From: Miscanthus floridulus
Lineage: Eukaryota > Streptophyta > Magnoliopsida > Poales > Poaceae
Assembly (NCBI RefSeq): GCF_019320115.1
Contig: NC_089586.1
Span: forward strand, 4,035,172-4,099,171
Direction: 5' to 3'
Length of the DNA: 64,000 nucleotides
In this document: positions 35,801-47,027 of the stretch, one piece after another
How positions within the stretch are numbered: the first letter of the stretch is position 1
Layout of the letters: each line of letters begins with the position of its first letter
The notes under the pieces: model-generated
What the model was told of the DNA's origin: nothing
What the model saw: only the letters and a program-made list of their open reading frames with translations
Databases searched by the model: none
Made by a program: the position numbers and the translations under genes

Positions 35801-38800
35801 ATCGCAGATACTCCGACTGTATGCCTGTATTAGCTAATGTGGAGCTCTGCTGCCTGTTCATGTTCATCCATTGAACCAAGCTCAGACCAGGCATTGTGGT
35901 GTTCTGGGTCTGAGCATCCTTTATGCATATCTCCTCACCAAGCCAAGGCATTGCCCTCTTGAAAAGGTTTTCCATCTCTGATGACTCGTCATCTGTTAAT
36001 TCAAATATAAAAGCGAACCATGTAAACCATCAGAAGTAGTTGTCGTGATATGCAATTTGCATTGCAATCTAAAACAGAAAGATGAACCTAAGGCTGATTT
36101 ACCTATTTGCCTAGGGCGCTTTACACCAAAGAAAGGCTGGGGGCATATGAAGAAAGGAGCAGCAATTGGTTCAATCTCCCACATTGAAACTCTGTTTCGC
36201 CTTTCACCTGCAGCAGACTCATCCCAACCAACCTACAAAATTACGCTACATCTGTGAATCAGGTACAAACCAAATCTGCCATCAATGGTGTGGCTCAGCA
36301 ATCTAACCTGTAAGTTGCGCCACTGGGAGTTTTTCCATCTTACAGGATCTAGGTCACATATCCCAGTTATCGTACCCATGTACCTGAAGAACATTGAATA
36401 ATTTAATTAGTATAGAATAGGCAACAAAACCACGGCTATAATTTAGAATTTAAAACAAAGAAATATAAATTGATTGTCAATAATGTGCCAAATCAAAATC
36501 AAAATAGGTAAAAAGAGCCACTGTACCTTCTCATCCCTAATTCCTCGGTCTCAAACATCATCCGGAATCGCATTCCTAAAGATATTTGGTTACTATACAG
36601 TGCCTTCTGGTATTTGGCAAATGGGATAACAAATTCAGTAGGGCTAGCCCTGAAAGTCCACATTTCAGATAAATCAATCATTGATAGTTACTGAGTTACA
36701 TAAAAAGGCTGTTTAGAGCCATCAGGGTGGGAAAATTATAGTGTAGGAACATTACTCGCCTAGGGTTGTAAAATATGGTAAATGGGCTATTGTTAGCAGC
36801 AGCATGGGCCGCTGCAGCAAGCACCCCTATGTGCATACTGTCACTTGAAAGTACTGAAGAGGATATATTAGTTGGCTGCCGGCTAGCCCGCCTGATTCCC
36901 AGTAGAAGTTGCTGCCTTTCATCCCTAAAATCATGATGAGCCAAAACATAGATGATATTCATACTCCAATTTTGTTCATTATTTCACAGGTAAGTTGGTA
37001 AGAATCTTTACTCTAGAAAGAACCAAGACAAGCTTTTGCAAGAGAAAATGATCATGAAACTTACCTAACAAAAATGACAGAATCACCAACAAATAGTCTC
37101 TTGCCACCCACAAAAAGACTCCACCCAGTGGTAAGTAAATGTCTTTTCGGCTGACCTGATCATAGTAAAGTACAAAATGATTCATAGTATTGAAACTTGC
37201 ATTTACAGTCAAGGACCTCTAATGTTGGCAACAGTAACAGTAAATTTTCCCTTGCAGACCACCCAGAACATAAAAGAATCATGTGCAAGGTTCTTCAAAT
37301 GCATGAAACTTCATGGGGAAATACTTGCATAAAAACTAAAAGAGTCCTGCTACTGCCATTTTGTAGCAATGAAAGTGCTATATTTTCCCCACCTCGAAAT
37401 ATATGGCGAAATGTCCACACATTGTCATGTATGTCTCTGGCTTGAAGTTCTTGAGCCGGAGGCTGCATACTGAAGTCCTATAGAACAGACCAGGAGAGTA
37501 AAAATATTACAATGGCACTATGACGTTGATAAACAGCAAGCATTTTGCGGCGGCAATGTTAGATATTTGATGCCTGGATACCAGTGGAGGTAATATCTTC
37601 TCTGCAGCACGGCGAGGCACAGAGAAACCTCCATGTGTACTTGTATCACTTGCAGTAAGTGTCTTACAGAAGAACTCCATCTGTGGCCTTGCATGTTTTA
37701 GTGCAAGCTCGGATAGCTGTAAAGCCTCTTTTCCATACTAAACCAAAGTCAAAGCCAATGTTTTAGGACATTGGAACAAGCAAGAGACTTTTGGAGAACC
37801 ACAAGTTCTAGATGCTCACTGTGTTCACTGGCTGAAGAGTCATCTGTGCATACACCTCATCAGTGTCTGGGTCCGCCTGAGGACAAAAGAGAGATGGTTT
37901 TAGAATTGGTGATTGCAAGCTCCGTGTCAAAAGTACAGGATAGGAAGTGTACATTACATGCAAAGTAACACTGTGAAGAAGACATATCAACTTTGAGGGA
38001 AGATTTGGGTAGCTTGGCACATGTGCATCAATGTCCTTTTGCATAGAAGCTGCAACCTGAATCAGAAGGACAATAAGTCCAAGCATAACATTCCGTTTGG
38101 AAGAAAGTGAAAAATATTAGTATTCAAATATTCAAGGTAACTTTTTGTCTTAATCTCGGGAGACATTAAATTGCAGGCAGATTAACCAAGCATCAAGTAT
38201 ATGGGGACTAATATCTTTTCATTATTTTCCAGTAATACACCACAACTTTTCCTGTATTCATTGTTGCATTACTGTCACAGTGAGAATAATGCATGGGGAA
38301 ATATTTATCTTTGTGGCGCTGTTATTTCAAAATGTGCTAGTGTGGGGACTCATCAGTACTCTGCGGATTTTACGATAAAAGATTATTTCATGAAATGATT
38401 AAGAAAGTAGAGCCATTCAAACATGCTTCCCCTTTTGCTAACCCTTTCTGCAGATTGACTAAAAAAATGAAGCGGAAAGTAGTCTGCAGTTTAAAAGGAG
38501 CGCCGCATGAGTGAACTTTTCTTAGATAAACTCTTTATAAGTACTGTGATAAAGTCCTCTACCATCATGCGCAACACAACCAGATGTCATAAAAACAAAA
38601 GGATTTCATTTCCTTTACTTTTCTTCTGAAATAGAAAGATAATTTATGTTTTCATCTTTCTGAAAAGAACACCAAGATTTTTATAGAGAACCATCACTTA
38701 TGATAAAAATAAAATTTCATAATCATGTTATTCCAGTGCCAAATCAGGAAGCTGGAACAAAAATTACCCATCCCAGGACCATAAATGCAAGCAACCCACA

Positions 38801-39923
38801 TGCACAGAAGATGCTTCATGTACACCAAACTCCTTGCAAGGAAATAGTGCACAGCACACCAGAAACCAACAGAGGAAAGAAGGATGTAGGACCCCAATAG
38901 TTCCAACCACTTTGTCAATGAGCTAACATTAGCAGGTTCTTGCACTGGAAGATATCAGCAACCGAGTGAAATCTTCACATTTCTAGTGAAGAATGGGAAT
39001 CTTCTTGCACCAAAAAGATCTGAATGAAAAAAAAAATCACCAGAAATCTGGTAGTAAAGCAGATTATGGGAAACTATTCCAGTTAGCTCAGCAACAATCA
39101 GTAGGCTCTACCCACAAATCAACAACTGTTTTTCATTTTTATTACTGCACTGATAGTAATACCCTTTCTGTTATATCCCTTGTATAGAAACCAAAAACAT
39201 TGTAGTAATAAACTCAACATTAAGCCAAAAAAAAATCACAGAATGAAAAAACACAACTTTTCACCTGAAACACACAGAATCAAACTACAAACTTTGCACA
39301 AGTATCACAGAACACCGACATATAGATGCCCAATTGAAGATTTGGTGGCATGATCCCATAGAAGATGCCGAAGAAGCATCAGCGGATGTTACAAGAACAG
39401 AGCATCCCAAAGGCTGTAGCAATGGCGTCAAGCCGTCAACGACCGTTACGGCGTGACGTCGAGAAGCAGGAGCAGCACGGGGAGGAGGACGAGGAGGGCA
39501 CGGTGTCACTCACCTGCTCGCTGTGGCCCTGCGGGAAGTAGACGACGAGGCTGCCCACCGGCGGCAGCGACACGAGCGGGCCCGAGCAGGCGTACCACAG
39601 GTCGGCGTTGATCGCCGGCGCCTTCCGCTCCCCTGCGGGCGCATGCCGACGCCGGCGTCAGCGACACGACACGAGAAAAAAAAAGGCGACGCCTTTCTGA
39701 ACTTGGGCACAAGATACGCGGCTCGGAAACGCGAGCTGCCGCCGGCCGGCGACGCTCGCGGGCGCGGCGTTCCGTCGAGGCCGGCGACAGACGCACGCGC
39801 AAAGAGGAGGAAGGTGGCGAAAGAGGTACCTTCGCATGGCGCCGCGCCGGTGGAGGCGGCCGCGGCCGCGGGGGAAGGGACGGGCGCGGGCGCGACACCA
39901 GAGCTCGCCGGGGACTGCTTCAT
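32844..39923 (-). CDS. ARF: AUXIN RESPONSE FACTOR, Q-rich activator class (ARF7/ARF19-like), 14 exons
   Basis: The exons (minus) are 39923-39830, 39632-39514, 38056-37958, 37876-37820, 37737-37582, 37477-37393, 37155-37065, 36924-36760, 36649-36527, 36383-36308, 36232-36103, 35992-34140, 33528-33338 and 33042-32844. They join in frame to 1,145 aa, a normal length for this class. The B3 DNA-binding domain (about residues 144-247, [20 protein letters not shown]) recognises auxin response elements. The ARF/dimerisation domain is at about 270-352. A long Gln-rich middle region (399-1012), a hallmark of activators, is followed by a PB1 domain (about 1014-1100) with the basic YKRGAVGRS face and the acidic GDDPWEEF face that bind Aux/IAA repressors. 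Every key block is intact, so the gene looks functional. The intron between exons 8 and 9 begins with GC. The subgroup assignment rests on recognising the middle region. Confidence 0.95.
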
Positions 39924-40398
39924 GGTCGCGTCGCGTGGCCACGCGGGAGCTTCACTCGTGGCCCACGAGCATGGAGCAGGGGCGGCGCGGCGTCGCTGCC
40001 AGACAGACAGCGCGCGCCGCCGGATGGCCGGGTCGTTCTTGGCGGAAACAACCTACAGTACTACTACTACCTGCCTAGGAGTAGTTGCTCCGGACGCGGC
40101 GCTAGGCGAGCGGCGTGGCGGCGCCTCCCCGACAACGCGAGCAGCACCTCACGAAGACCAAGGCCGTCCCCTAGAGAGAGAGACAGAGAGAGGAGGTGCT
40201 GAGCTCTTGGCTAGTTGGTGCGTTGCCTCGGGAGTTAAAAACGAAACGCTCCTTGCTTCTCTCTTTTTCCTCGTCTTCTTGCGAGACTGGAGAGAGAGAA
40301 AGAGGAGGTGAAAGACAGCAAGAGGATGTCCTCTGCAGCTCTCTCAGCTCAGCTCAGCCCAGCCCAGCCGCGTCCGTCGTCTCTGACGTTTTGTAGTA
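39924..40398 (-). promoter_or_regulatory. GC/GA-rich leader and proximal promoter of the ARF gene
   Basis: Upstream of the ATG the DNA is GC-rich, then becomes a GA/CT microsatellite-rich leader (40171-40195, 40290-40306). GAGACA at 40180-40185, which is TGTCTC on the gene strand, is an auxin-response-element core, though in a GA run it may be chance. Plus-strand ORFs here are shadows of the GC bias. The region ends at a MITE insertion. Confidence 0.45.
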
Positions 40399-40739
40399 GG
40401 GCCCGTTTGGATCATCGAAGGATTATGAAAAGCCAGATTATAGATACTGATTTTGAAAATCTAGATTCTGAATAGTGATAATCAGTTTTGTTTGGATCTC
40501 AGATTATACTCTTGGACAGTGGATTTGTTATGCAGAAAAATGTCTAAAATGCCTATGGCTCTTTTCACTTTTCTTTTCATTCGGCGGTCACATCTCGTGG
40601 ACAATATTGTCTTTCTTGGGACATAATCTCCCAGAAGCTCCTCCCCATAGGATACTGGATTATAGCAAGCTTGCCCGTTTGGATTGCTATCTGGATTCTT
40701 TTGCCGGATTACAAAATACTATCCAGAACCAAACGGGCC
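40399..40739. mobile_element. 341-bp MITE with GGCCCGTTTGG terminal inverted repeats
   Basis: The left end GGGCCCGTTTGGAT and the right end AACCAAACGGGCC are inverted copies of each other. GTAGTA flanks the element on both sides (40393-40398 and 40740-40745). The size, ends and lack of coding capacity fit a non-autonomous DNA transposon, but the superfamily cannot be set from a 6-bp duplication. It lies about 475 bp upstream of the ARF start codon. Confidence 0.7.
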
Positions 40740-40745
40740 GTAGTA

Positions 40746-41352
40746 TATGTAACTAAAATGAAAATCTTTTTCCGCACAGTGAAAAAAAATCTAAAGGTTT
40801 TTTATATGCTTAGCTTGTACCTCCCTAAAATAGTAGTAGAATTTATTTTCCTTGACATGACAATAATGGGCCGTGTTACAGTGATCATGATAGCGAGTTT
40901 ACCGTGAGGAGAGACGTTGACGACTTCGATCGTGTGTTCATAAAGATAATTGGATAATTTAGCATCCTAAATACCGGTTAGTGCGACACGAGAGTGGATT
41001 TTTAGAATTGTGTGTGCAAATGTCAACTCATAACAAGCTGAGTTTGTTATTACCGTGTGTTCTATTGACTCCATGACTATTTGTGTTCTCTTATAAAGTT
41101 GCGTGCTCGCTACTAACTTTGATCGGAGATATAAGTCCACGAAGATATCAACGTGATCTATGAGATACTGTAACACACTTTGAATACCAATATCCATAAA
41201 TACATTGTTTTATTATCAAATATGCTCTACGTTGCAATGAGAGAAATAAATTGTTACATGGTCACCTAGACTAGCATGTACCAATGACAATGAGGTAAGT
41301 ATTTTTGTTGGATTTGATTGGGTTTGTCTTATCTTATTTCAACTTAATCAAA
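40746..41352. other. Intergenic, no feature recognised
   Basis: AT-rich sequence with no ORF of interest, repeat ends or gene-like structure that I can see. Confidence 0.4.
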
Positions 41353-41354
41353 TA

Positions 41355-41608
41355 CTTCATCTATCTCTAAATAAATCAGATCTTAGAGTTGTCTTAAGTC
41401 AGTCTTTTTAAGTTTGATTGAGTTTATAGAAAAGTGTGCCAAGATTTATTAAACCAAATTAGTATGATTAGATATATCATAATATATATTTTTATAATAT
41501 GCTCATTTTTGTGTTATAAGCATTTGTGCTCTTTTCTATAAATGTGATCAAACATAAAAAAAGGTTTGACTTAAGACAACGAATTGATTTATTTAGAGAT
41601 GGCGGAAG
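41355..41608. mobile_element. Stowaway-like (Tc1/mariner) MITE, 254 bp
   Basis: The left end CTTCATCTATCTCTAAATAA and the inverted right end (CTTCCGCCATCTCTAAATAA when reversed) form long terminal inverted repeats that continue through TTGTCTTAAGTC for about 45 bp. The TA dinucleotide is duplicated at 41353-41354 and 41609-41610. AT-rich, no coding capacity. Confidence 0.85.
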
Positions 41609-41610
41609 TA

Positions 41611-42276
41611 AATTGCAAGTCCATAATAAATGTTAAATGCAATAAAGGATTAATCTTGTATGGAAATCGACTGGAGAGTGATTCAGTTTAAAGGGACTTG
41701 CTATTTGTATGCATCTGTTGTAATGTTAAAAAATGTAGAAGGTGAGCCATGACATGTCATCATAAGTGGTGTGATGTTTGGGCCTCAGACTCCTGCCAGC
41801 ATCCATGACTCCCGTCCGAATGCGGCTCCATAGGAGCGGGCCCCAACTCTCTCAGAAAAAAAAATCCTCACTCCCTCCTACGCTTATCCGCGCCAGCAAC
41901 CGAAGCAGCATGGCCGCTCATCCGTCCACCTCCTCCCCCCCCCCCCCCCGTGCGCTCGTCGGGCTACCACGTCGTGCCCTTCCCCATCAACGGCCGTGCC
42001 GCGCGCCCTCGCTCCCTGTGCCGCTCACCTACGTCCCAGTCACCTACGTCGTTCGCTCCCTCGCCGTCAGTCCATCACCCATCACCGTCGGGCATGCCGC
42101 TGACCCCGCCATGGTTGCTGGGACGCACGTGCCGTGGCGCCTCAAGTCTTCCCCGGTCGAGCCAAGGGCATCCACGAGCATGGTCAATGCTGGTGGTGCT
42201 CGCGCGTCGCCGCTCGCCGCCGGATCCTACCCCGACGATCGGAATCGACAGGCCCCGGCCTTCCCCTCCCCTACGT
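41611..42276. other. Intergenic, GC-rich repeat-like segment
   Basis: From about 41800 the sequence is GC-rich with a run of C bases at 41936-41950. The ORFs at 41778-42329 and 41950-42411 overlap in different frames and have no domain. I take the block, together with the minisatellite that follows, to be one dispersed grass repeat of unknown class. Confidence 0.35.
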
Positions 42277-42640
42277 TGCAAATGTATGTTTCAGATGTAT
42301 ATTGCAATTGTTACATATGGATGTTGTAAAAGTATATCGGGATGTTGCATATTTTTGCAAGTGTTTTCAGTGGTATGTTGCCATTTTGAAAAGACGTTTC
42401 ATCTTTTTTAAACGTATGTTGCAGCAAGTGTTTTATCTAGATGTTGCATTTGTTTCACACACATGATGCAAGTCTTATATTTCGATGTTGCATATATTTC
42501 ACACACATGTTGCAAGTATTTTATCTGGATGTTGCATATGTTTCACACATGTTGCAGCAATATGTTTCAAATGTTTTATCAATGTTTGATGAATGTTGCA
42601 TCTAAGTGTTTCATGTTGCAAGTGTTTTATGGGGGTACGG
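42277..42640. repeat. Degenerate minisatellite built on TGTTGCAAGTGTTTTAT / GATGTTGCATATGTTTCAC
   Basis: The two half-units alternate with a period of roughly 40-45 bp over about 360 bp. The best copies are at 42420-42550. Units are diverged, with small indels. Confidence 0.7.
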
Positions 42641-43385
42641 TGAGTGGTGGGCGCATGGCCCGGGTGTCAGGGATGGGGCGCGGCAGAGCTAGGGACCGGC
42701 GGACGAGAGCACAATGAGCTAGGGGCTGGTTCCTGGGTCCCGCCCATGTGGAGAGAGAGGAGGGGGTCAAGGGGAAGGAGCGGCGCGCAACAAGGGAGGG
42801 GTGTGAGGGTGCACATGCGAGGTAGGGGCAAGGTAGACGGGGGGTGGGCTGCACGGCAGTCCATCCGGACGCGAAGAACGGCGGGCGTAGCGTCGAGAGT
42901 GAGGTGCACGTGCAAGTCGGGGCGAGGTGGGTGTAGGTGGGCTGTGCGGGCGTATGGCCACGCCCTTAGTGATAGCATACAGGTGCATCCTATGCATGAA
43001 AGCATTGTGGTGGTGGTGGATCCTATGCACATGGTAAACAAAGCATAGTTTTTTCCTTTACATAAATGTAAAGCATCGTCGCTTCACCCTCTTCAGAGAA
43101 GAGGTGTCTTTGGTTAATTGGGTCATGGACGTGGTTGCATCAAATATCCGGACGAGAAGATAAAGGTTAAGTGAGACTGTATTTCAGAAAGAGGGAGTGT
43201 TTGATGAGAGCGAATACAGAATAAACTGCGATTTTGGTTGGTTGCCTGCATAAGTGGATTCAACCTAACTACTTGTAGGATCGACGCGTGGGCCTATCCT
43301 CCTCATCTCGCACCCATTGGGACAGGTTCGGGAGACACGACCAAATCACGAAACAGAATATCCAAGCACCCTTCTTCGTTAGTCG
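42641..43385. other. Intergenic, GC-rich then mixed, no gene
   Basis: A GC-rich block with overlapping spurious ORFs on both strands (42644-43048, 42667-43041) turns AT-richer after 43020. No start context, domain or splice structure was recognised. Confidence 0.35.
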
Positions 43386-44540
43386 CACTACTACACAAAT
43401 AATTTTGCAAGGCAGTGCCCTTTTATTAACCGAGGTGGTCACAAAATTTAATCGCCTCCTAAAATACCCGGCGATTAATGGAGGCGGTCGTTCTTATTTC
43501 CGATGGAGGCGGACATCTTAAGATAACCGCCTCAAAAAATTACCTATTTTTGGAGGCGGACGTCTTAGGGTGCCCGTCTCCATCAATCCATTTTTGGAGG
43601 TGGGCACACTATAAGGTCCGCCTCCTAAAATACAGGCCCAGCTCCCAGCCCAAGCAACCCATCTCGGCCCGATATCATGCTATCGTATATATACATAGAG
43701 CTAGGGTTTCATTCACTTATCATCTCTGCCTCTCACAGCTCCACCCTCAGTCGCCCCTTCCTCTCCCTTACCCGACGTCCCCGGTACCTGACGCCAACCC
43801 TGGCCCCTCACTAGCCTGTTCCTCTCCCTCTCTCCCATGGCAGCCCCCACCCAAGGATCCTCCCTCCTCTCCCCCACGTAGCCCGAGATCGGCAGGCGCA
43901 GGGCGCATGCACCTCCCTCGCCTCTCTATCTCTCCCACGGAGCCCGTGCTCGGCTGGCGCACGGGGATGCCGTGCGGCGCATCCATTTCCCTCTCCATTG
44001 CTGCATCTCTCTCCCTCTAGCTCGATCGGCGCACGGGGAAGCCACCAGCGCATCCCTCTCCCTCAAGCTCGGCCGGCGCACGTGGAGGCCAGATCTGGCC
44101 CCGGCGCGGGCGGATCTAGCGGCGGCGGGCTCTACCACGGCGGATCTGGAGGCGGCAAGCTCCACCATGGCAGATCTGGCCCTAGCGCGGGCAGATCTGT
44201 CGGCGGCGGGCTCCACCACGGCAGATCTGGCCCCGGCGCCGGTAGATCTGGCGGCGGCGGGCTCCACCACGGTAGATCTGGCCTCGATGCGGATGGATCT
44301 GGCCCCGGCGCAGGAGGATCCGGCGGCAGCGGATCTGGCCCCGGCGTGGGCGGATCCGGTGGCGCGCAGCCCAGATCCAGGCCCAGGCCCGGTTCGGGCT
44401 GCGGACATTTTCCTTTTTTGTTTTTTTTTAATTTATTTTTGGAGTTTGGCAAAACAACCGCCTCCGTTAATCTGGCATTAACCATGACCTTTGATTGGAG
44501 ACGGTTGCAATGTCCGCCTCCATTAATCTTTTTGCCCTCG
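43386..44540. mobile_element. CACTA-type non-autonomous element, 3' end unclear
   Basis: It starts CACTACTACACAAATAATTTT, a CACTA-type terminus, followed by clustered subterminal words (GGAGGCGG and its complement CCGCCTCC) within the first 250 bp. The same words reappear at 44455-44525 near the far side. The interior has a gene-like start (TATATATA at about 43686 and an AGGGTTTCATTCAC leader) but no convincing ORF. I could not find the matching right terminus, so the end is approximate and may be eroded. The class is supported by the terminus and subterminal repeats together. Confidence 0.6.
44089..44352 (+). repeat. 51-bp and 30-bp minisatellite with an open frame (inside the CACTA-type element)
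   Basis: The phrases GCAGATCTGGCCCCGGCGC and GCGGCGGGCTCCACCACGG alternate, giving units of 51 bp with shorter 30-bp variants. In the plus frame 43998-44543 this reads as a 17-residue repeat (GGGLHHGRSGPGAGRSG). Unit lengths divisible by three keep the frame open, and the opposite strand is open too, so coding is not proven. Confidence 0.6.
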
Positions 44541-44544
44541 TAAG

Positions 44545-45221
44545 AACCAAGCATCCAAACATACCCAAGAGAGTTGAGCCCAAAAATCATTACAAGAATG
44601 TAGCATCAGCTACTCATCTACTCAGAAGCGAACAAGCCACGTTCATGTCTCATAGACAACCTTGTACATACATATCCTGTAGCTTTAGTTTCGCCTACTA
44701 CATAGAATGTCTGTTGCTGCTTGGTGGCGTGCACATGCATGTTGTCAAATGCTCCCAGCAGAGATCCTTCCAAGAAATTAAGACGCAGATTCAGATGAAA
44801 TTCTTCATCAGAGGTGTGAATGTGTGATCCACATCATATTATTACTATGATTATTATAATATGATGCACCCACCACATCATACTACCCTTTTGGAGCTCC
44901 TAGTGTACTTTCTGACCTGTAGAATTAGAAAAGGCCGATTTTGGCATGTGAATTAGCTAGTAGGATCATCGGAGCAGCAGGCAGCAGCGTATATGATTGC
45001 GTGGTTAGTTGAGATGTTTAAGGTATCCATTCCATCCGGTTGGCATAGCAATGGCAATGAGAGAGAGAGAGGACATGTCCAGTCCAGCTACTTGAGCCTG
45101 TCATACAGGGACAGCCCGCCGGCCGGCCAGTCCGATCTCCTCTCGGTAACCACCACACCATCCCATCTCTGTCCGTGTTAGACTCCACCTGAGTGGTGTC
45201 CAGTTCCAAAGGGGCTCCGTA
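44545..45221. other. Intergenic, no feature recognised
   Basis: Mixed AT/GC sequence with a short GA run at 45059-45071. No ORF or repeat structure of note. Confidence 0.35.
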
Positions 45222-45402
45222 GCTTGGGTCATGACTGTTATATTATTGTATTTTCTTCTCTTTTTTGTTTCTTAGATTTTTGGTGATTTCTGCTATACAG
45301 ATCATGTCCTTTTAAGGGGTTGTATGAGTCCCCTAGACTCCTCTTTTTATTATTCTTATTGTTAATATATAACGATATGCAGCTCTAGACATGTGCATGG
45401 CA
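45222..45402 (+). mobile_element. Possible LINE 3'-end remnant
   Basis: A T-rich stretch ending TATTCTTATTGTTAATATAT followed by GATATGCAGCTC resembles the 3' UTR ends of L1-type LINEs in grasses. There is no poly(A) tail, target duplication or RT, so this is recognition by likeness only. Confidence 0.3.
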
Positions 45403-46199
45403 TAGACCGGTATCATAGAGATGATTGCATGTTTAATTATTTTTACTGCAAGGTTTAAAGATGTTCAATTCCTAATGATCCATGCCCAGTTATTACGAGT
45501 AAGAATAAGCAACAGGTTGAATTCAAAGTACTACTAGTAGTACCATGCAAATCGAGCCATATTTGTTCTACCTTAAATACAATTATGCAGAAATCTTTTG
45601 CGTTTTTGCGTATTCGAGAAAACAAAAACAAGCTACGACTATTAGGGTATTCATACTCAACTCATTTACCTTGGGTCTACCTTAATTGGAACTAGGAAAT
45701 GAGTGGATCTCGAATGTCTTGTGATGAGATTGCTTGCGGACGCGCTGTTTATGTTACACATCCACTTAGGGCGTCTCCAACAAAACTTTCCTAGCTGACT
45801 ATTTGATTACGTGGAGGAGAGAGGACATCCAAAAATCTGGTCGCTAGCGCCAAACTCGTCGCCTAGCTCACTCTATTTCCAAGGAATCCATTGTCCGTCA
45901 TCTTGAGCTAGCTACTATGGGCGTGTTTGGTTGGCCACTGCCACTAGCCACACTACAAGTAAGGCTGCGTGCCACACCCTGTTAAAGTTGTTGCTTGGTT
46001 CTTTCTTCAAATTTTACATGTCACAACCTTCTATACTAGCTAGCGACAATAATTCTCGCCACAAATATGGCGTCAGTTTTTGCCACCGCAAGCTCGGCGT
46101 GACGCCTTATGGTTGGCAAGCAAACAGGACCGCCGGATATGAAACCTCCAAACCAAAGATTGTCCACTAAACCAGACTCATTCTACTACTTCTTCGTGA
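45403..46199. other. Intergenic, possible small DNA-transposon remnant
   Basis: Around 45918-46122 the ends GGGCGTGTTTGGTTGG and the partly inverted GGTTGGCAAGCAAACAGGACC suggest a decayed MITE, but the repeats match poorly and no duplication is evident. Nothing else is recognised. Confidence 0.25.
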
Positions 46200-46385
46200 C
46201 GTGCCCGTCAACAACGACACGTCTACGGTGACTTTGTCAATCTCGAGATTTGTCGATCCAACTCAGTTCTTCGGAGATGCTCATAGGGATATAATACGGT
46301 GTACGTGTGTGCGTTTATAGATGTGAGCGTGCGCTAGTGTATGTGAGCGTTTGTGTCTGTAACTAGCTGTCGAAAAAAATGTACT
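46200..46385 (+). mobile_element. 3' tail of an RTE-like non-LTR retroelement
   Basis: The run GTCTACGGTGACTTTGTCAA, then GGAGATGCTCATAGGG, then GTGTGTGCGTTTATAG, GTGAGCG and TTTGTGTCTGTAACT ending in an A-run at 46373 is the 3' UTR form I know from short RTE-type insertions in grass genomes. No duplication was identified. Confidence 0.45.
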
Positions 46386-46619
46386 GTACTTTTTTTTACT
46401 ATGGAACCAAAAGACTACAGAACCTCACGTAATGAATGAGCGGGGCAGGCGGGCTGGGGCCCGCCGAGCCCACTCGGCCTGGCTCAGCCCACGCTTGTAC
46501 GTACGGCTACTGTGCTCACGTGCGTGGGGCAAGGCCAACGAAAACGGATTGTTGCGGTCGCAGCGCGCGAAGCGTTTCCTGTCTCCGCTCGATCTCTGCA
46601 CCGCGACACGCAGCCTGCC

Positions 46620-47022
46620 CTGCGTGAATTTTTTAACACTTTTTTAAACTAATTTTAAATCTAACACTGTTTAATTTTTTTTCAAAACTAACACTTTTGG
46701 CCGCGCCTATTGCTATGGAGCGACGAAACGCCTGTGCCGCGCCATGCATGGTGGCGCGGCGAGAGGGATGACGTGGCGACGACCGGGACCTTGACCGGTG
46801 ACGTGGCAGGGTCTGCCGCGCCACCGATCTTGGCGCGGCAGTGACGCGCCCTGATCGGTGGCGCGGCAGAGTCGGCTAAAAGGCTCGCGGCCCAGTCCCG
46901 CCTGCATGCCGCGGTCGCTGCGCTTGCCGCCAGTCACGGCCGCACACCGCCCGTGCCGGGTGCGCACCGCACGTCGCGCTGCCGGCCGCGCCACGGCCAC
47001 CGACCGCCCGCTGTGCATGCCG
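46620..47022 (+). mobile_element. Left part of a MULE, split by element B
   Basis: AT-rich repeats (AACACTTTTTTAAACTAATT and related phrases) give way to a GC-rich block with recurring GCGCGGCAG/GCCGCGCC words. The last bases before element B, GCGCG, are duplicated after it, so this block was contiguous with 62316 onward, where MuDR-like coding remnants begin. That this is the 5' part of the same MULE is inferred from continuity. Terminal inverted repeats are not resolved. Confidence 0.45.
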
Positions 47023-47027
47023 GCGCG

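Noticed and set aside
39523..40311. 262-aa plus-strand ORF over the ARF first exons
   Set aside because: It is antisense to confirmed ARF exons 1-2 and their GC-rich leader, with no recognisable domain and a composition driven by GC content.
41778..42411. ORFs of 183 and 153 aa with Pro/Ser/Arg-rich products
   Set aside because: Two overlapping frames, no domain, a C-homopolymer inside, and continuity with a minisatellite; it looks like repeat DNA.
45766..46287. A 520-bp MITE suggested by GGCGTCTCCAACA and GGAGATGCTC
   Set aside because: The right-hand motif belongs to the RTE-like 3' tail, the inverted match is short, and there is no clear duplication.
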